NCBI GenBank assembly: GCA_903938075.1
Contig: CAJABS010000116.1
Location: 1-48,131, forward strand
Direction of reading: 5' to 3'
Origin: an uncultured Chloroflexota bacterium
GTDB taxonomy: Bacteria; Chloroflexota; Limnocylindria; Limnocylindrales; Limnocylindraceae
Length of the DNA stretch: 48,131 bases
The translations under genes and the position numbers were made by a program. This document shows, in pieces, positions 6,537 through 14,857 of this stretch. The notes below the pieces were generated by a model that saw only the letters and a program-made list of their open reading frames with translations, had not been told where the DNA came from and did not search any database. Numbering within the stretch: the stretch's first letter is position 1; each line of letters opens with the position of its first letter.

Positions 6537-8516
6537 ATGCCCAGCTTTCGGAACCCGTTCAAACGCCGCAAGGCGACCCCCGGAGCCGAGCCCGATTTGT
6601 GGGTCCGGTGCCCCGGGTGCTCGGAGCTCCTCTTCAAGAAGACCTTGGAGAAGAGCCTTCGGGTCTGCTCGGCGTGCGGCCACCACTTCCGTGTTCCTGC
6701 CCGCGAGCGCATTGCGCAGCTGGTCGACGAGGGCACCTTCGTTGAGGCCGACGCCAGCCTGATCTCGCTCGACCCGATCGTCTTCACTGACTCCAAGGGG
6801 TACCCCGAGCGGGCCGCCGCCGCCCGCGCCGCCACCGGCGAGCGCGACGCCGCCATCCGCGGCACCGCCCTGATTGGCGGCATTGAGGTCTCCCTCGTCG
6901 CCATGGACTTCTTCTTCATGGGTGGCTCGATGGGTTCCGTCGTGGGCGAGAAGGTCGCCCGCGCCGCCGAACTCGCCACTGCCCGCCGCCTCCCACTGGT
7001 GATCGTCTCGGCATCGGGCGGCGCCCGAATGCAAGAGGGGACCTACGCCCTGATGCAGCTGCCAAAGACGCTCGCCGCCATCGCGCGACTGAAGTTGAGC
7101 GGCGGCACCTTCATTAGCGTGTTGACCGACCCAACCACTGGCGGAACCATCGCCTCGTTCGGCGCCCTCGGCGACCTGAACGTTGCCGAACCGAATGCAC
7201 TGATTGGCTTCAGTGGCGCGCGTGTCTCTGCCGGCACCATTGGCGACGAACTCCCGGTTGGCTTCCAGCGCAGCGAGTTCTTACTGGAGACCGGCTTCAT
7301 CGATGCGATCGTGCCGCGCGGCAATCTGCGCGGTTGGCTCACGCGCGCACTCGGACTCCTGCAGCCACTCCCCGCACCAGCGGTGCCGCTCTATCGCCAG
7401 ATTCCGATTCCTGGTGTGGGCCTGATTGGTGGGATGGTCACTGGTGTCGCGCAGGGTGCTGGCGCAATGATTGGTTCCGTTCTTTCGCCCGTTGCCGACG
7501 CCGCTTCGAAAGTGGCGAATCGTGCCGACCAGATTCTCGAGAACCAGCGCGACCGACACCTGGCGCCAGAGCTTGGGCCACACCTTGATGAGTCTGAGGC
7601 GTGGAGTCATGTGCAGCGCGCGCGCGAGGTAAATCGACCACGTACCGCCGAACTGCTGGAGGCGCTTGGCGCTGAATTTGTAGAACTGCGCGGCGATCGT
7701 CGCGCCGGTGATGACGGGGCAATTATTGCGGGCATTGCGCGCATTGATGGTCGTCGCATTGTGGTGGTCGGCACCCAGAAGGGGACCGACACCGAGAGCA
7801 ACATTCGTCGCGGATTCGGCATGCCGCACCCCGAGGGGTATCGGAAGGCGATGCGCGCCTTTGAGCTTGCTGAGCGCCTGCACCTGCCGGTGCTCACCCT
7901 GGTGGACACCCCTGGTGCGCACCCGGGCCCTGAGTCGGAGCAGCACGGCATCGCCGAAGCGATCGCCGCCGCTATCAGCAAGATGACCGAATTGCGCACC
8001 CCGATCGTCACGGTCGTCACCGGCGAGGGCGGCTCGGGTGGCGCGCTCGCCATTGCCGCCGCCGATCGTGTCTTCGCCTTTGAGCACGCCTACTACTCGG
8101 TGATCAGCCCCGAAGGGTGCGCCGCCATCTTGTTCCGCACCTCCGATAAGGCTCCCGCCGCGGCACGCGCCCTGCGCATCACTGCACCAGAGCAGGTCGC
8201 CCTCGGCGTGGTCGACGGCATCATCGCCGAGCCAGAGACGCTCTCCGCCGAATCAACCGTCACCTTGGCCCGCGCGATGTGGGAGAAGGTTTCTGCAACG
8301 TTCGATGAGCTGGAATCTATGAGCGACTTGAACGCGCTGCTCGATGCGCGCTATGCGCGCTATCGCGCCTACGGCGCATTCGATGAAGCCGCTCCAACGA
8401 AGAAGGGCCTTGTTGGTGCGATTCGTTCCATCCTCGGCATGGATCGCGAGAAGGTGCCAGCCGGTATCAACGACGAGTGGCTCGATGAGATCGAGCGCAA
8501 TAGTGCGGGGGCGTAG
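6537..8516 (+). CDS. accDA: Acetyl-CoA carboxylase carboxyltransferase, fused beta-alpha subunits
   Basis: It transfers CO2 from carboxybiotin to acetyl-CoA to make malonyl-CoA. The 659-aa protein fuses the two subunits that are separate in Escherichia coli. The AccD part (1 to about 290) has the zinc ribbon Cys25, Cys28, Cys44, Cys47 and the SASGGARMQEG oxyanion/acetyl-CoA loop. An Ala/Gly-rich linker follows. The AccA part (from about 335) has the RGFGMPHPEGYRKAMR and TLVDTPGAHPGPESEQHG segments and the GEGGSGGALAIAAADRV loop. The ATG has AAGGGAGGGG 3 nt upstream. It opens the fatty-acid operon, with 3 bp to the next gene. Confidence 0.95.
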   Translation: MPSFRNPFKRRKATPGAEPDLWVRCPGCSELLFKKTLEKSLRVCSACGHHFRVPARERIAQLVDEGTFVEADASLISLDPIVFTDSKGYPERAAAARAATGERDAAIRGTALIGGIEVSLVAMDFFFMGGSMGSVVGEKVARAAELATARRLPLVIVSASGGARMQEGTYALMQLPKTLAAIARLKLSGGTFISVLTDPTTGGTIASFGALGDLNVAEPNALIGFSGARVSAGTIGDELPVGFQRSEFLLETGFIDAIVPRGNLRGWLTRALGLLQPLPAPAVPLYRQIPIPGVGLIGGMVTGVAQGAGAMIGSVLSPVADAASKVANRADQILENQRDRHLAPELGPHLDESEAWSHVQRAREVNRPRTAELLEALGAEFVELRGDRRAGDDGAIIAGIARIDGRRIVVVGTQKGTDTESNIRRGFGMPHPEGYRKAMRAFELAERLHLPVLTLVDTPGAHPGPESEQHGIAEAIAAAISKMTELRTPIVTVVTGEGGSGGALAIAAADRVFAFEHAYYSVISPEGCAAILFRTSDKAPAAARALRITAPEQVALGVVDGIIAEPETLSAESTVTLARAMWEKVSATFDELESMSDLNALLDARYARYRAYGAFDEAAPTKKGLVGAIRSILGMDREKVPAGINDEWLDEIERNSAGA

Positions 8517-8519
8517 CTG

Positions 8520-8987
8520 ATGCCACACAACACTGAACGACTCGGGGACCTGCTCGACTCACTGCTCCCCGTTCTGGTGGAGCGACTGCATGAGACCGGG
8601 CTCGGCGAGATTGAGATTGAGCGCGACGGCGCAATCGTGCGCGTGCGCGCCGAAGATCGTGGCGCGCCCATTGCCTCCACACCTGCGCCAGCCGCCCCGC
8701 GCGGGGGAACGCCTGCCGCTGCTGCGGCACCGAGTGTTGCCGATGATCGCCGCCACCCCGTGCGCTCGACCGCCGTTGGCTTTGTGAAGCTCGCCCCTGA
8801 CATTCACGTTGGCGGCAAGGTCGCCAAGGGCTCACTGGTTGCGACCGTTGATGTGCTCGGTGTTGCCGTTGAGGTGCGCGCCGACCATGGCGGCATCGTC
8901 GCCAAGCTGCGTTGCGCTACTGGCGATCCAGTGGAGTACGGCCAGGAGCTCTTCTTGGTCGAATCCGTTGGCGAGGTGAAGGCGTGA
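8520..8987 (+). CDS. BCCP-like protein lacking the biotinylation lysine
   Basis: A 155-aa protein with a short N-terminal helix, a Pro/Ala linker (about residues 55-75) and a C-terminal biotinyl-type barrel (about 80-150). The barrel aligns well with BCCP (VGFVKLAPDIHVGGKVAKGS ... GDPVEYGQELFLV). At the hairpin tip where BCCPs have EAMKL, this protein has DVLGV, so the biotin lysine is replaced by Gly114. It cannot carry biotin. Its position between accDA and accC, translationally coupled to accC (GTGA), suggests a structural or regulatory subunit of the carboxylase. Plant BADC proteins are known lysine-less BCCP relatives that inhibit ACCase; the parallel is inference. A bona fide BCCP lies at 12867-13637. 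Confidence 0.85.
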   Translation: MPHNTERLGDLLDSLLPVLVERLHETGLGEIEIERDGAIVRVRAEDRGAPIASTPAPAAPRGGTPAAAAAPSVADDRRHPVRSTAVGFVKLAPDIHVGGKVAKGSLVATVDVLGVAVEVRADHGGIVAKLRCATGDPVEYGQELFLVESVGEVKA

Positions 8988-10360
8988 TCAAGCGCGTGTT
9001 GATTGCCAACCGTGGCGAAATTGCGCTGCGAATCTTGCGCGCCTGCCGCCAGCTCGGCATCGAGGCGGTGGTCGCCTATAGCGAGGCCGACCGCGAGTCG
9101 CGCGCCGTGCTGGTTGCCGACGAGGCGATCTGCATCGGCCCGGCCGACGCCAAGCGAAGCTACCTCTCGGCCCCCGCGGTGATCTCGGCGGCACTCGCCA
9201 CCGGCTGCGATGCCATTCACCCGGGGTACGGCTTCCTCTCCGAGAACGCCGCCTTCGCCGAGGCGGCCGCAGCACACGGCATCACCTTTATTGGCCCCTC
9301 GGCCGAGGTGCTCGAGCGCTTTGAGAGCAAGGCGGCGGTACGCGCCCTGCTGGCCAAGCACGGCCTCCCCACGATTCCTGGCTCTGACGGCGTGGTCGCC
9401 GACGAGGCTGCAGCAGCAAAGGCTGCAGAGAAGATTGGCTACCCAGTCATCTTGAAGGCGTCGGCAGGCGGCGGTGGTCGCGGCATGCGCGTGATCCAAA
9501 GTGCCGACGATCTGACGCAGCTCTTCTCACTCTGCACCCAAGAGGCGCAGGCGGCGTTCGGTGACGGCTCCCTCTACATCGAGAAGTACCTGATTGATAC
9601 GCACCATGTAGAGGTGCAGATCGCCGTTGACAAGAGCGGCACTGCGCTGCACTTCGGTGAGCGCGACTGCTCTGTGCAACGACGACATCAGAAGCTCGTC
9701 GAAGAGTCGCCTTCAACGGCACTCACCCCAAAGGTGCGCGAAGAGTTCTTGGTACGCGCCGCGAAGGCGATCGGCGCTGCGGGGTATCGCAACCTTGGCA
9801 CGCTCGAGTTCTTGGTCGGCCCCGACGGGAAGCCGTACTTCATCGAAATTAACTGCCGCATTCAGGTCGAGCATCCGGTCACCGAGATGGTGACGGGCGT
9901 CGATTTGGTCGCGCTGCAGATTCGCCTCGCCGCTGGCGAGCTGATGCCAATGACGCAGGCCGAGGTGGAGCGCCGCGGTCACGCGATCGAGTTCCGCCTC
10001 ACCGCCGAAGATCCGGCAATGGAGTTCCGCCCGCAGGCGGGTGAGATCACCACCTTCCGCTCACCGAGCGGCCCATGGGTGCGTTTCGATTCGCATCTCT
10101 ACGCCGGCTACGAGGTGCCGCCGTATTACGACAGCCTGCTCGCCAAGTTGATCGTGTGGGGGAACACGCGCGAAGAGGCGATCGCACGATCGCGCGCGGC
10201 GCTCCTTGAAGTAGAGATCGATGGCGTGGCTACCACGCGCGACTTCTTCCTTGGCCGCCTTGAGACGCCATCGTTCTTGAACGGCACCGCCACCACCGGC
10301 ATGCTCGACGCAATCGGCACCGCCGACATCTTGGCCGCCGCGCCAAAGGCCCGCGCATGA
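8984..10360 (+). CDS. accC: Biotin carboxylase subunit of acetyl-CoA carboxylase
   Basis: It carboxylates the biotin of BCCP with bicarbonate and ATP. The 458-aa protein has the N-terminal IKRVLIANRGEIALRILRAC signature. The ATP-grasp glycine loop SAGGGGRGMR is at about residues 160-169. The catalytic segment EINCRIQVEHPVTEMVTG differs from the usual EMNxRxQVEHxVTE only at the Met and Thr positions. The GTG start at 8984 overlaps the previous stop and gives the normal N-terminus. Its own stop overlaps the fabZ ATG. Length and domain order match the stand-alone bacterial AccC. Confidence 0.96.
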   Translation: MIKRVLIANRGEIALRILRACRQLGIEAVVAYSEADRESRAVLVADEAICIGPADAKRSYLSAPAVISAALATGCDAIHPGYGFLSENAAFAEAAAAHGITFIGPSAEVLERFESKAAVRALLAKHGLPTIPGSDGVVADEAAAAKAAEKIGYPVILKASAGGGGRGMRVIQSADDLTQLFSLCTQEAQAAFGDGSLYIEKYLIDTHHVEVQIAVDKSGTALHFGERDCSVQRRHQKLVEESPSTALTPKVREEFLVRAAKAIGAAGYRNLGTLEFLVGPDGKPYFIEINCRIQVEHPVTEMVTGVDLVALQIRLAAGELMPMTQAEVERRGHAIEFRLTAEDPAMEFRPQAGEITTFRSPSGPWVRFDSHLYAGYEVPPYYDSLLAKLIVWGNTREEAIARSRAALLEVEIDGVATTRDFFLGRLETPSFLNGTATTGMLDAIGTADILAAAPKARA

Positions 10361-10833
10361 CCGCCCCACTGCTCGACCAGGCCGGCATTGAGGCGCTGAT
10401 CCCGCATCGCGCCCCGTTCTTGCTGCTCGATCGCATCGTCTCCGAAGACCGCGAGACGCAGACCCTGATTGCCGAGCTCGACGTACGCCCCGACGCCTTC
10501 TGGACTCCTGGGCACTTCCCTGGCATGCCGATCATGCCCGGCGTGCTGCAGGTTGAGGCGCTCGCCCAGGCGATGGGCGTCTACGTGGCGCGCACCGAAG
10601 GGTTCGGCAACCGCCTCGGCGTCTTCGCCAAGATCGAGGAGTGCCGCTTCACCCGCATGGTCGTGCCAGGCGAAACGCTACGACTCGAGATTCAGATGCA
10701 GAAGCTTGGCTCACGCATGGGCACCGCCAAGGGGACGGCGAGCGTCGATGGTGCCGCCGCCTGTACCGTCACGATTACGTTTGTGATTCCACCCGAGTCG
10801 GCGCTTCCGCGCCCGGCCGGTTCAGCCGAATAG
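10357..10833 (+). CDS. fabZ: 3-hydroxyacyl-ACP dehydratase
   Basis: It dehydrates beta-hydroxyacyl-ACP in each elongation cycle. The 158-aa hot-dog-fold protein has IPHRAPFLLLDRI near residue 10. The catalytic pair sits in HFPGMPIMPGVLQVEALAQ, with His53 and Glu67. The ATG overlaps the accC stop (ATGA). The length is typical of FabZ, which here would act on the products of FabF, FabH and FabG encoded downstream. Confidence 0.95.
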   Translation: MTAPLLDQAGIEALIPHRAPFLLLDRIVSEDRETQTLIAELDVRPDAFWTPGHFPGMPIMPGVLQVEALAQAMGVYVARTEGFGNRLGVFAKIEECRFTRMVVPGETLRLEIQMQKLGSRMGTAKGTASVDGAAACTVTITFVIPPESALPRPAGSAE

Positions 10834-10846
10834 CGAAGGGATAGAT

Positions 10847-11596
10847 ATGAAGCGCGTCGTCGTTCTCTCAGACATTCACGGCAACCTCGCCGCACTCGAG
10901 GCCGTCGTCGCGCGCCTCCCGGCCCTGAAGCCTGACCAGGTCGCAATCCTTGGCGATCACGCCCTCTTCGGGCCGCAGCCGTCGGAAACGATCGACCTGA
11001 TTCAGCAGCTGCAGAAGAAGGGTGCGCTTGTGACTGGGGGTACGGGCGACATCGCTGTGGCCGACCTCGACTACGCCGCCTCGTTCCCAAGCCTCGCCGG
11101 TGGCCTACCACCCGGACTGAAGGCTGCAGTGGAGTGGGCATCGGATGCGCTTGATGACGATCGCATCGAATGGCTGCGCTCCCTTCCAAGTGAGCGACGC
11201 ATTCGTTACGGCGAAATTGCCGTCACCTTCTGCCACGCCTCACCCGGCTCGCGCACGATTCCGTTGAGTGCCGACCTTGACCCGTCGACCACGTTGGAGT
11301 TGCTCGGCCAGACCGACTCGCGCGTTGTCTGCGTGGGCTTCACGCATACCGCGCGCGTGAAGGATTACGGCTGGAAGGTGCTCGTCGACGCGGGCTCCGT
11401 TGGCATGCCGTACGACGGCGACGCCACCGCCGCCTTTACCGTGATCGATATTGATCCCGAGGAGAAGACCATCAACGCCGAGGTCTATCGCGCCAGCTAC
11501 GACACCGAAAAGGTCGCCGACGCGATTAGCGCGCGTGGCCTGACGGGCGATACCTATCGCGCCGCAACGCTCCGCTCCGGGAAGCTGGTGCGATGA
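10847..11596 (+). CDS. Calcineurin-like metallophosphoesterase, YfcE/MJ0936 type
   Basis: A 249-aa phosphoesterase with the N-terminal LSDIHGNLAALEAV metal motif (Asp and His ligands) and a second motif GDHALFGPQPSE. Near the C-terminus it has FCHASPGS and GFTHTARV in place of the usual GHTH. These fit the small bacterial calcineurin-like family that acts on phosphodiesters or phosphomonoesters; the substrate cannot be read from sequence. The canonical TGNxD motif is changed to TGGTGD, so the active site may be altered. GAAGGG is 6 nt before ATG. It is coupled to fabF by ATGA, which is unusual company for this family. Confidence 0.8.
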   Translation: MKRVVVLSDIHGNLAALEAVVARLPALKPDQVAILGDHALFGPQPSETIDLIQQLQKKGALVTGGTGDIAVADLDYAASFPSLAGGLPPGLKAAVEWASDALDDDRIEWLRSLPSERRIRYGEIAVTFCHASPGSRTIPLSADLDPSTTLELLGQTDSRVVCVGFTHTARVKDYGWKVLVDAGSVGMPYDGDATAAFTVIDIDPEEKTINAEVYRASYDTEKVADAISARGLTGDTYRAATLRSGKLVR

Positions 11597-12867
11597 ACAA
11601 CGAGCAGCGCGTCGTCGTAACGGGGATGGGGGCGGTCTCACCGCTCGGCCGTGGCGTTGCCGCGCTTTGGGACGGCCTTCTCGCCGGACGCTCCGGCGTT
11701 CGCGCGTTGCAGGGCCTCGACCTCACCGGCCAAGAGGTCGACTTCGGCGGGCAGGCGATCGACTTCGATCCTTCTGATGTGCTCGAGCCGAAGCAGATCA
11801 AGCGCCTCGATCGCTTCACGCACTTCGCCATCGCCGCTGCCGCTGAGGCACTCGCCTCCGCCGGGTTGCCACCACGATTTGAAGCGGGCGAATCATCCGA
11901 AGGGGTCGCCACAATCATCGGCTCTGGGCTTGGTGGCGCGACTACCTTGTTTGAACAGGCCGCCGTCTTCGCCGAGCGCGGCGCCGGTCGCATCTCGCCC
12001 TTCTTGGTTCCCGCCGCCATTGGCAACATGGCCTCGGGCGAAGTGGCGATTCACGTTGGCGCACAGGGCCCGTCGTTCGGCGCGGTGAGCGCCTGCGCCA
12101 CCGCCGGTCACGCGATTGGTGAGGCGTACGAGATGATTCGCCGCGGCGACGCGACTATCGCACTCGCCGGCGGCACCGAGGCGGCGCTCCACCCAGTGGT
12201 GATCGCGGGATTCAACAACATGCGTGCCCTCTCGCGCAGCGGTGCATCGTCCACCGGTGGCAATCCTGCCGCCGCATCACGACCGTTCGATAGCGGTCGC
12301 GATGGATTCGTGATGGCCGAAGGAGCTGGCATCCTGCTGTTGGAGCGACTCGATGTGGCACTCGCCCGCGGCGCAACGCCGCTCGCTGAGCTGGTGGGCT
12401 ACGGCGCCACCGCCGACGCGTTGCACATCACCCTGCCAGCACCTGGCGGCTCAGGTGCCGTTCGCGCCGCGCGCCGCGCACTCGCCAAGGCGGGTCGCAC
12501 CGGTGCAGAGATCGATCATGTCAATGCGCATGCCACCTCAACGCCCGAGGGCGATAAGGCAGAGCTCGAAGCGATTCGCACGATCCTCGGCGAGGGATCC
12601 CGCGCGAGTGTCACCGCCACGAAGGGCGCTATCGGCCACACCCTTGGCGCCGCGGGCGGACTCGGTTCCATCGCCACAATCTGCGCCATGCGCGATGGAC
12701 GTGTGCATCCAACGTTGAATCTCACCGCACCAGATCCAGCCTCCGTTGGCCTGAACATCGTCACCGGCGCACCAGCTGCGCAGCAGGTGAACCTGGCACT
12801 GGTGAATGCCTTCGGCTTCGGCGGGCAGAACTCGGCCCTCCTCTTTGCGAAGTGGGAGGGGAAGTAA
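11593..12867 (+). CDS. fabF: Beta-ketoacyl-ACP synthase II
   Basis: It condenses malonyl-ACP with growing acyl-ACP. The 424-aa thiolase-fold enzyme has the nucleophile Cys168 in AVSACATAGHAIGEAYEMI. His313 lies in VNAHATSTPEGDKAE and His349 in KGAIGHTLGAAGG, completing the Cys-His-His triad of KAS I/II enzymes. The N-terminus RVVVTGMGAVSPLG is typical. The ATG overlaps the phosphoesterase stop, and the TAA shares one base with the next ATG. Confidence 0.95.
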   Translation: MNNEQRVVVTGMGAVSPLGRGVAALWDGLLAGRSGVRALQGLDLTGQEVDFGGQAIDFDPSDVLEPKQIKRLDRFTHFAIAAAAEALASAGLPPRFEAGESSEGVATIIGSGLGGATTLFEQAAVFAERGAGRISPFLVPAAIGNMASGEVAIHVGAQGPSFGAVSACATAGHAIGEAYEMIRRGDATIALAGGTEAALHPVVIAGFNNMRALSRSGASSTGGNPAAASRPFDSGRDGFVMAEGAGILLLERLDVALARGATPLAELVGYGATADALHITLPAPGGSGAVRAARRALAKAGRTGAEIDHVNAHATSTPEGDKAELEAIRTILGEGSRASVTATKGAIGHTLGAAGGLGSIATICAMRDGRVHPTLNLTAPDPASVGLNIVTGAPAAQQVNLALVNAFGFGGQNSALLFAKWEGK

Positions 12868-13637
12868 TGGCCGAGAAGCGTCGCGTTCGACTGCAGAAGA
12901 GCGCTCGCCGCGCACTCGAGGCGGCACGCGATGCGGCGCGACGCGCGCGCGGTGACGCACCAGAAGTTGTGCCATCGAGCGACGTAACGACACCGTCGAC
13001 GCCAGCCATTGAGCGACTCGCGCCGCGAAATCCATCGCGCCTCATTGAGAGCGCACTGCCAGCGGCGGCCTCTGCAGCGCAGAGCACCCCACCACGACCG
13101 CGGAAGGGGGAGAGCCGCAGCGGCGCGCGACTCCCAGCAAACCTGCCACTCACGACCGACGACGCCGCCTTGATTGAGATCATTGACCGCCTCGCCGTTG
13201 TTGCCGACGGGAGCGGCCTTGCCGAGGTTGAACTCTCGTCTGGTGGCACGCGCGTGGTGGTGCGCAGCCGCAGTGCCGTACAGGGGAGCCACGTGGTGGT
13301 GACTGGCGCCGCCGTACCGCCAACCACTGCAAGCGCCGCGCCGGTGCCACTCCCAACAGGGGCAAAGCCAGCGCCAGCCAGCGCAACCGCACCAGCTGGA
13401 CCCGTGGTGAGCGCGCCGCTTACCGGCATCTTCTACGCCGCCCCATCACCAGGTGCACCCGCATTCATCTCGGTCGGATCGATCGTGGCGGTCGGTCAGC
13501 CGATCGGTCTCATTGAGGCGATGAAGCTCTTCAACGAGATCAAGAGCGATAAGGCGGGTCGCGTGGTGCGCATCATTGCGCAGGATGGCCTCTTGGTGAA
13601 GGCGAAGTCGCCGATCATTGAGGTGGAGCCAGCATGA
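12867..13637 (+). CDS. accB: Biotin carboxyl carrier protein with long basic N-terminus
   Basis: It carries biotin between biotin carboxylase and carboxyltransferase. The 256-aa protein ends in a biotinyl domain with the lysine motif IEAMKLFNEI; Lys220 is the biotin attachment site. An AccB-type helical region (IEIIDRLAVVADGSGLAEVEL) and a Pro/Ala linker precede it. The first 95 residues are unusual: a Lys/Arg/Ala-rich predicted helix followed by low-complexity sequence, about 100 residues more than Escherichia coli AccB. The ATG at 12867 shares its A with the fabF TAA. This is the only BCCP in the window able to be biotinylated. Confidence 0.93.
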   Translation: MAEKRRVRLQKSARRALEAARDAARRARGDAPEVVPSSDVTTPSTPAIERLAPRNPSRLIESALPAAASAAQSTPPRPRKGESRSGARLPANLPLTTDDAALIEIIDRLAVVADGSGLAEVELSSGGTRVVVRSRSAVQGSHVVVTGAAVPPTTASAAPVPLPTGAKPAPASATAPAGPVVSAPLTGIFYAAPSPGAPAFISVGSIVAVGQPIGLIEAMKLFNEIKSDKAGRVVRIIAQDGLLVKAKSPIIEVEPA

Positions 13638-14815
13638 GCGGCCCGCTCACCAACGGTGACGCAACGCGTATCGGCGGCGAATCAGGGCTCGCGGCGCTCC
13701 CGAATCGTACGACTCACATCGTGGGATGGGGGCACGAGGTGCCGAAGGCGGTCATCACCAACGCCGATCTTGAGAAGATCGTGGAGACGAGCGACGAGTG
13801 GATCAGTACGCGCACCGGCATTCGCGAGCGACACATCGCTGGCACTGGTGAGACCACCGCATCGATGGGGGCGATTGCCGCCGCCCGTGCACTGGCCGTT
13901 GCCGGTGTCTCTGCCGACTCGGTTGACCTGATCGTTGTTGCAACCCTCACACCAGATCACCCGATGCCGAGCACTGCGGTGCTGGTGAAGGAGGCGATCG
14001 GCAGCCATCGCGCCGCCGCCTTCGATCTGTCGGCCGCCTGCTCCGGGTTTGCCTACGCATACGCCGTCGCGCACGGCTTCCTCACCGCTGGCCTTGGTCA
14101 GCGCGCACTCGTGATTGGCGCCGAGTCACTCTCGCGCGTGGTCGACTGGAGCGATCGTTCCACCTGTGTGCTCTTTGGCGATGGCGCTGGTGCGATCGTG
14201 CTTGATGCACTTGATCTGCACGACGACCAGAACATTGCAACACGACCAGGCACCCTGAGCTTCGAGCTCTCTGCAGATCCGTCGGGTGCATTCGCGCTCT
14301 GGATCCCTGGCGGCTCAGGAGACGACGCTGATCCGTTGATCAAGATGGATGGGGCGAAGACGTACGTGTATGCAACGCGGACCATGGCTGCGGTCGCGAC
14401 GGCGGCGATCGAACGCGCCGGCCTCACCATTCCCGAGGTGGATCTGGTGATCCCACATCAGGCGAACCTGCGCATTATCGAACACGTCTCCAAGGCGATC
14501 GGCTACCCAATGGAGAAGATCTTCGTGAATCTCGACCGCTACGGAAACACCTCGGCGGCGAGCATCCCGATCGCCCTCTCCGAGGCGGTCGCTGCAGGTC
14601 GACTGAAGCCGGGCGATGTCTTCTGCACGGTGGCCTTCGGTGGCGGCTACACCTCAGGCGCCTTCGTCACCCGCTGGGATGCCGACCCCGCCAACGGCGC
14701 ACGCGCCGCGGCGGTCGATCCGAGCACGATCACGGTTCGACGCCCCGAGGGGGGAGCGAAGGCGGCCGAGGTACCTGCGGCGCTGAAGGCGCTGCTAGAC
14801 GCAAAGCGCCGCTAG
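13634..14815 (+). CDS. fabH: Beta-ketoacyl-ACP synthase III with C-terminal extension
   Basis: It starts fatty-acid synthesis by condensing an acyl-CoA with malonyl-ACP. The 393-aa protein has the catalytic triad Cys136 (LSAACSGFAYAY), His275 (PHQANLRIIE) and Asn305 (DRYGNTSAASIP). Typical FabH is 315-335 residues. This one has about 15 extra residues before the core (TTHIVGWGHEVPKAVITN) and about 45 after it, ending with a predicted helix (VPAALKALLDAKRR). ATGA overlap couples it to accB. Confidence 0.94.
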   Translation: MSGPLTNGDATRIGGESGLAALPNRTTHIVGWGHEVPKAVITNADLEKIVETSDEWISTRTGIRERHIAGTGETTASMGAIAAARALAVAGVSADSVDLIVVATLTPDHPMPSTAVLVKEAIGSHRAAAFDLSAACSGFAYAYAVAHGFLTAGLGQRALVIGAESLSRVVDWSDRSTCVLFGDGAGAIVLDALDLHDDQNIATRPGTLSFELSADPSGAFALWIPGGSGDDADPLIKMDGAKTYVYATRTMAAVATAAIERAGLTIPEVDLVIPHQANLRIIEHVSKAIGYPMEKIFVNLDRYGNTSAASIPIALSEAVAAGRLKPGDVFCTVAFGGGYTSGAFVTRWDADPANGARAAAVDPSTITVRRPEGGAKAAEVPAALKALLDAKRR

Positions 14816-14857
14816 GCGCGACACTACGCACAACAGCCCCAACAGAGGAGGTTTCAC

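Noticed and set aside
5597..6979. Long antisense open frame (460 codons) across birA and accDA
   Set aside because: It is the shadow of real genes in high-GC sequence; the translation is low-complexity Arg/Ser/Pro/Ala without domain motifs.
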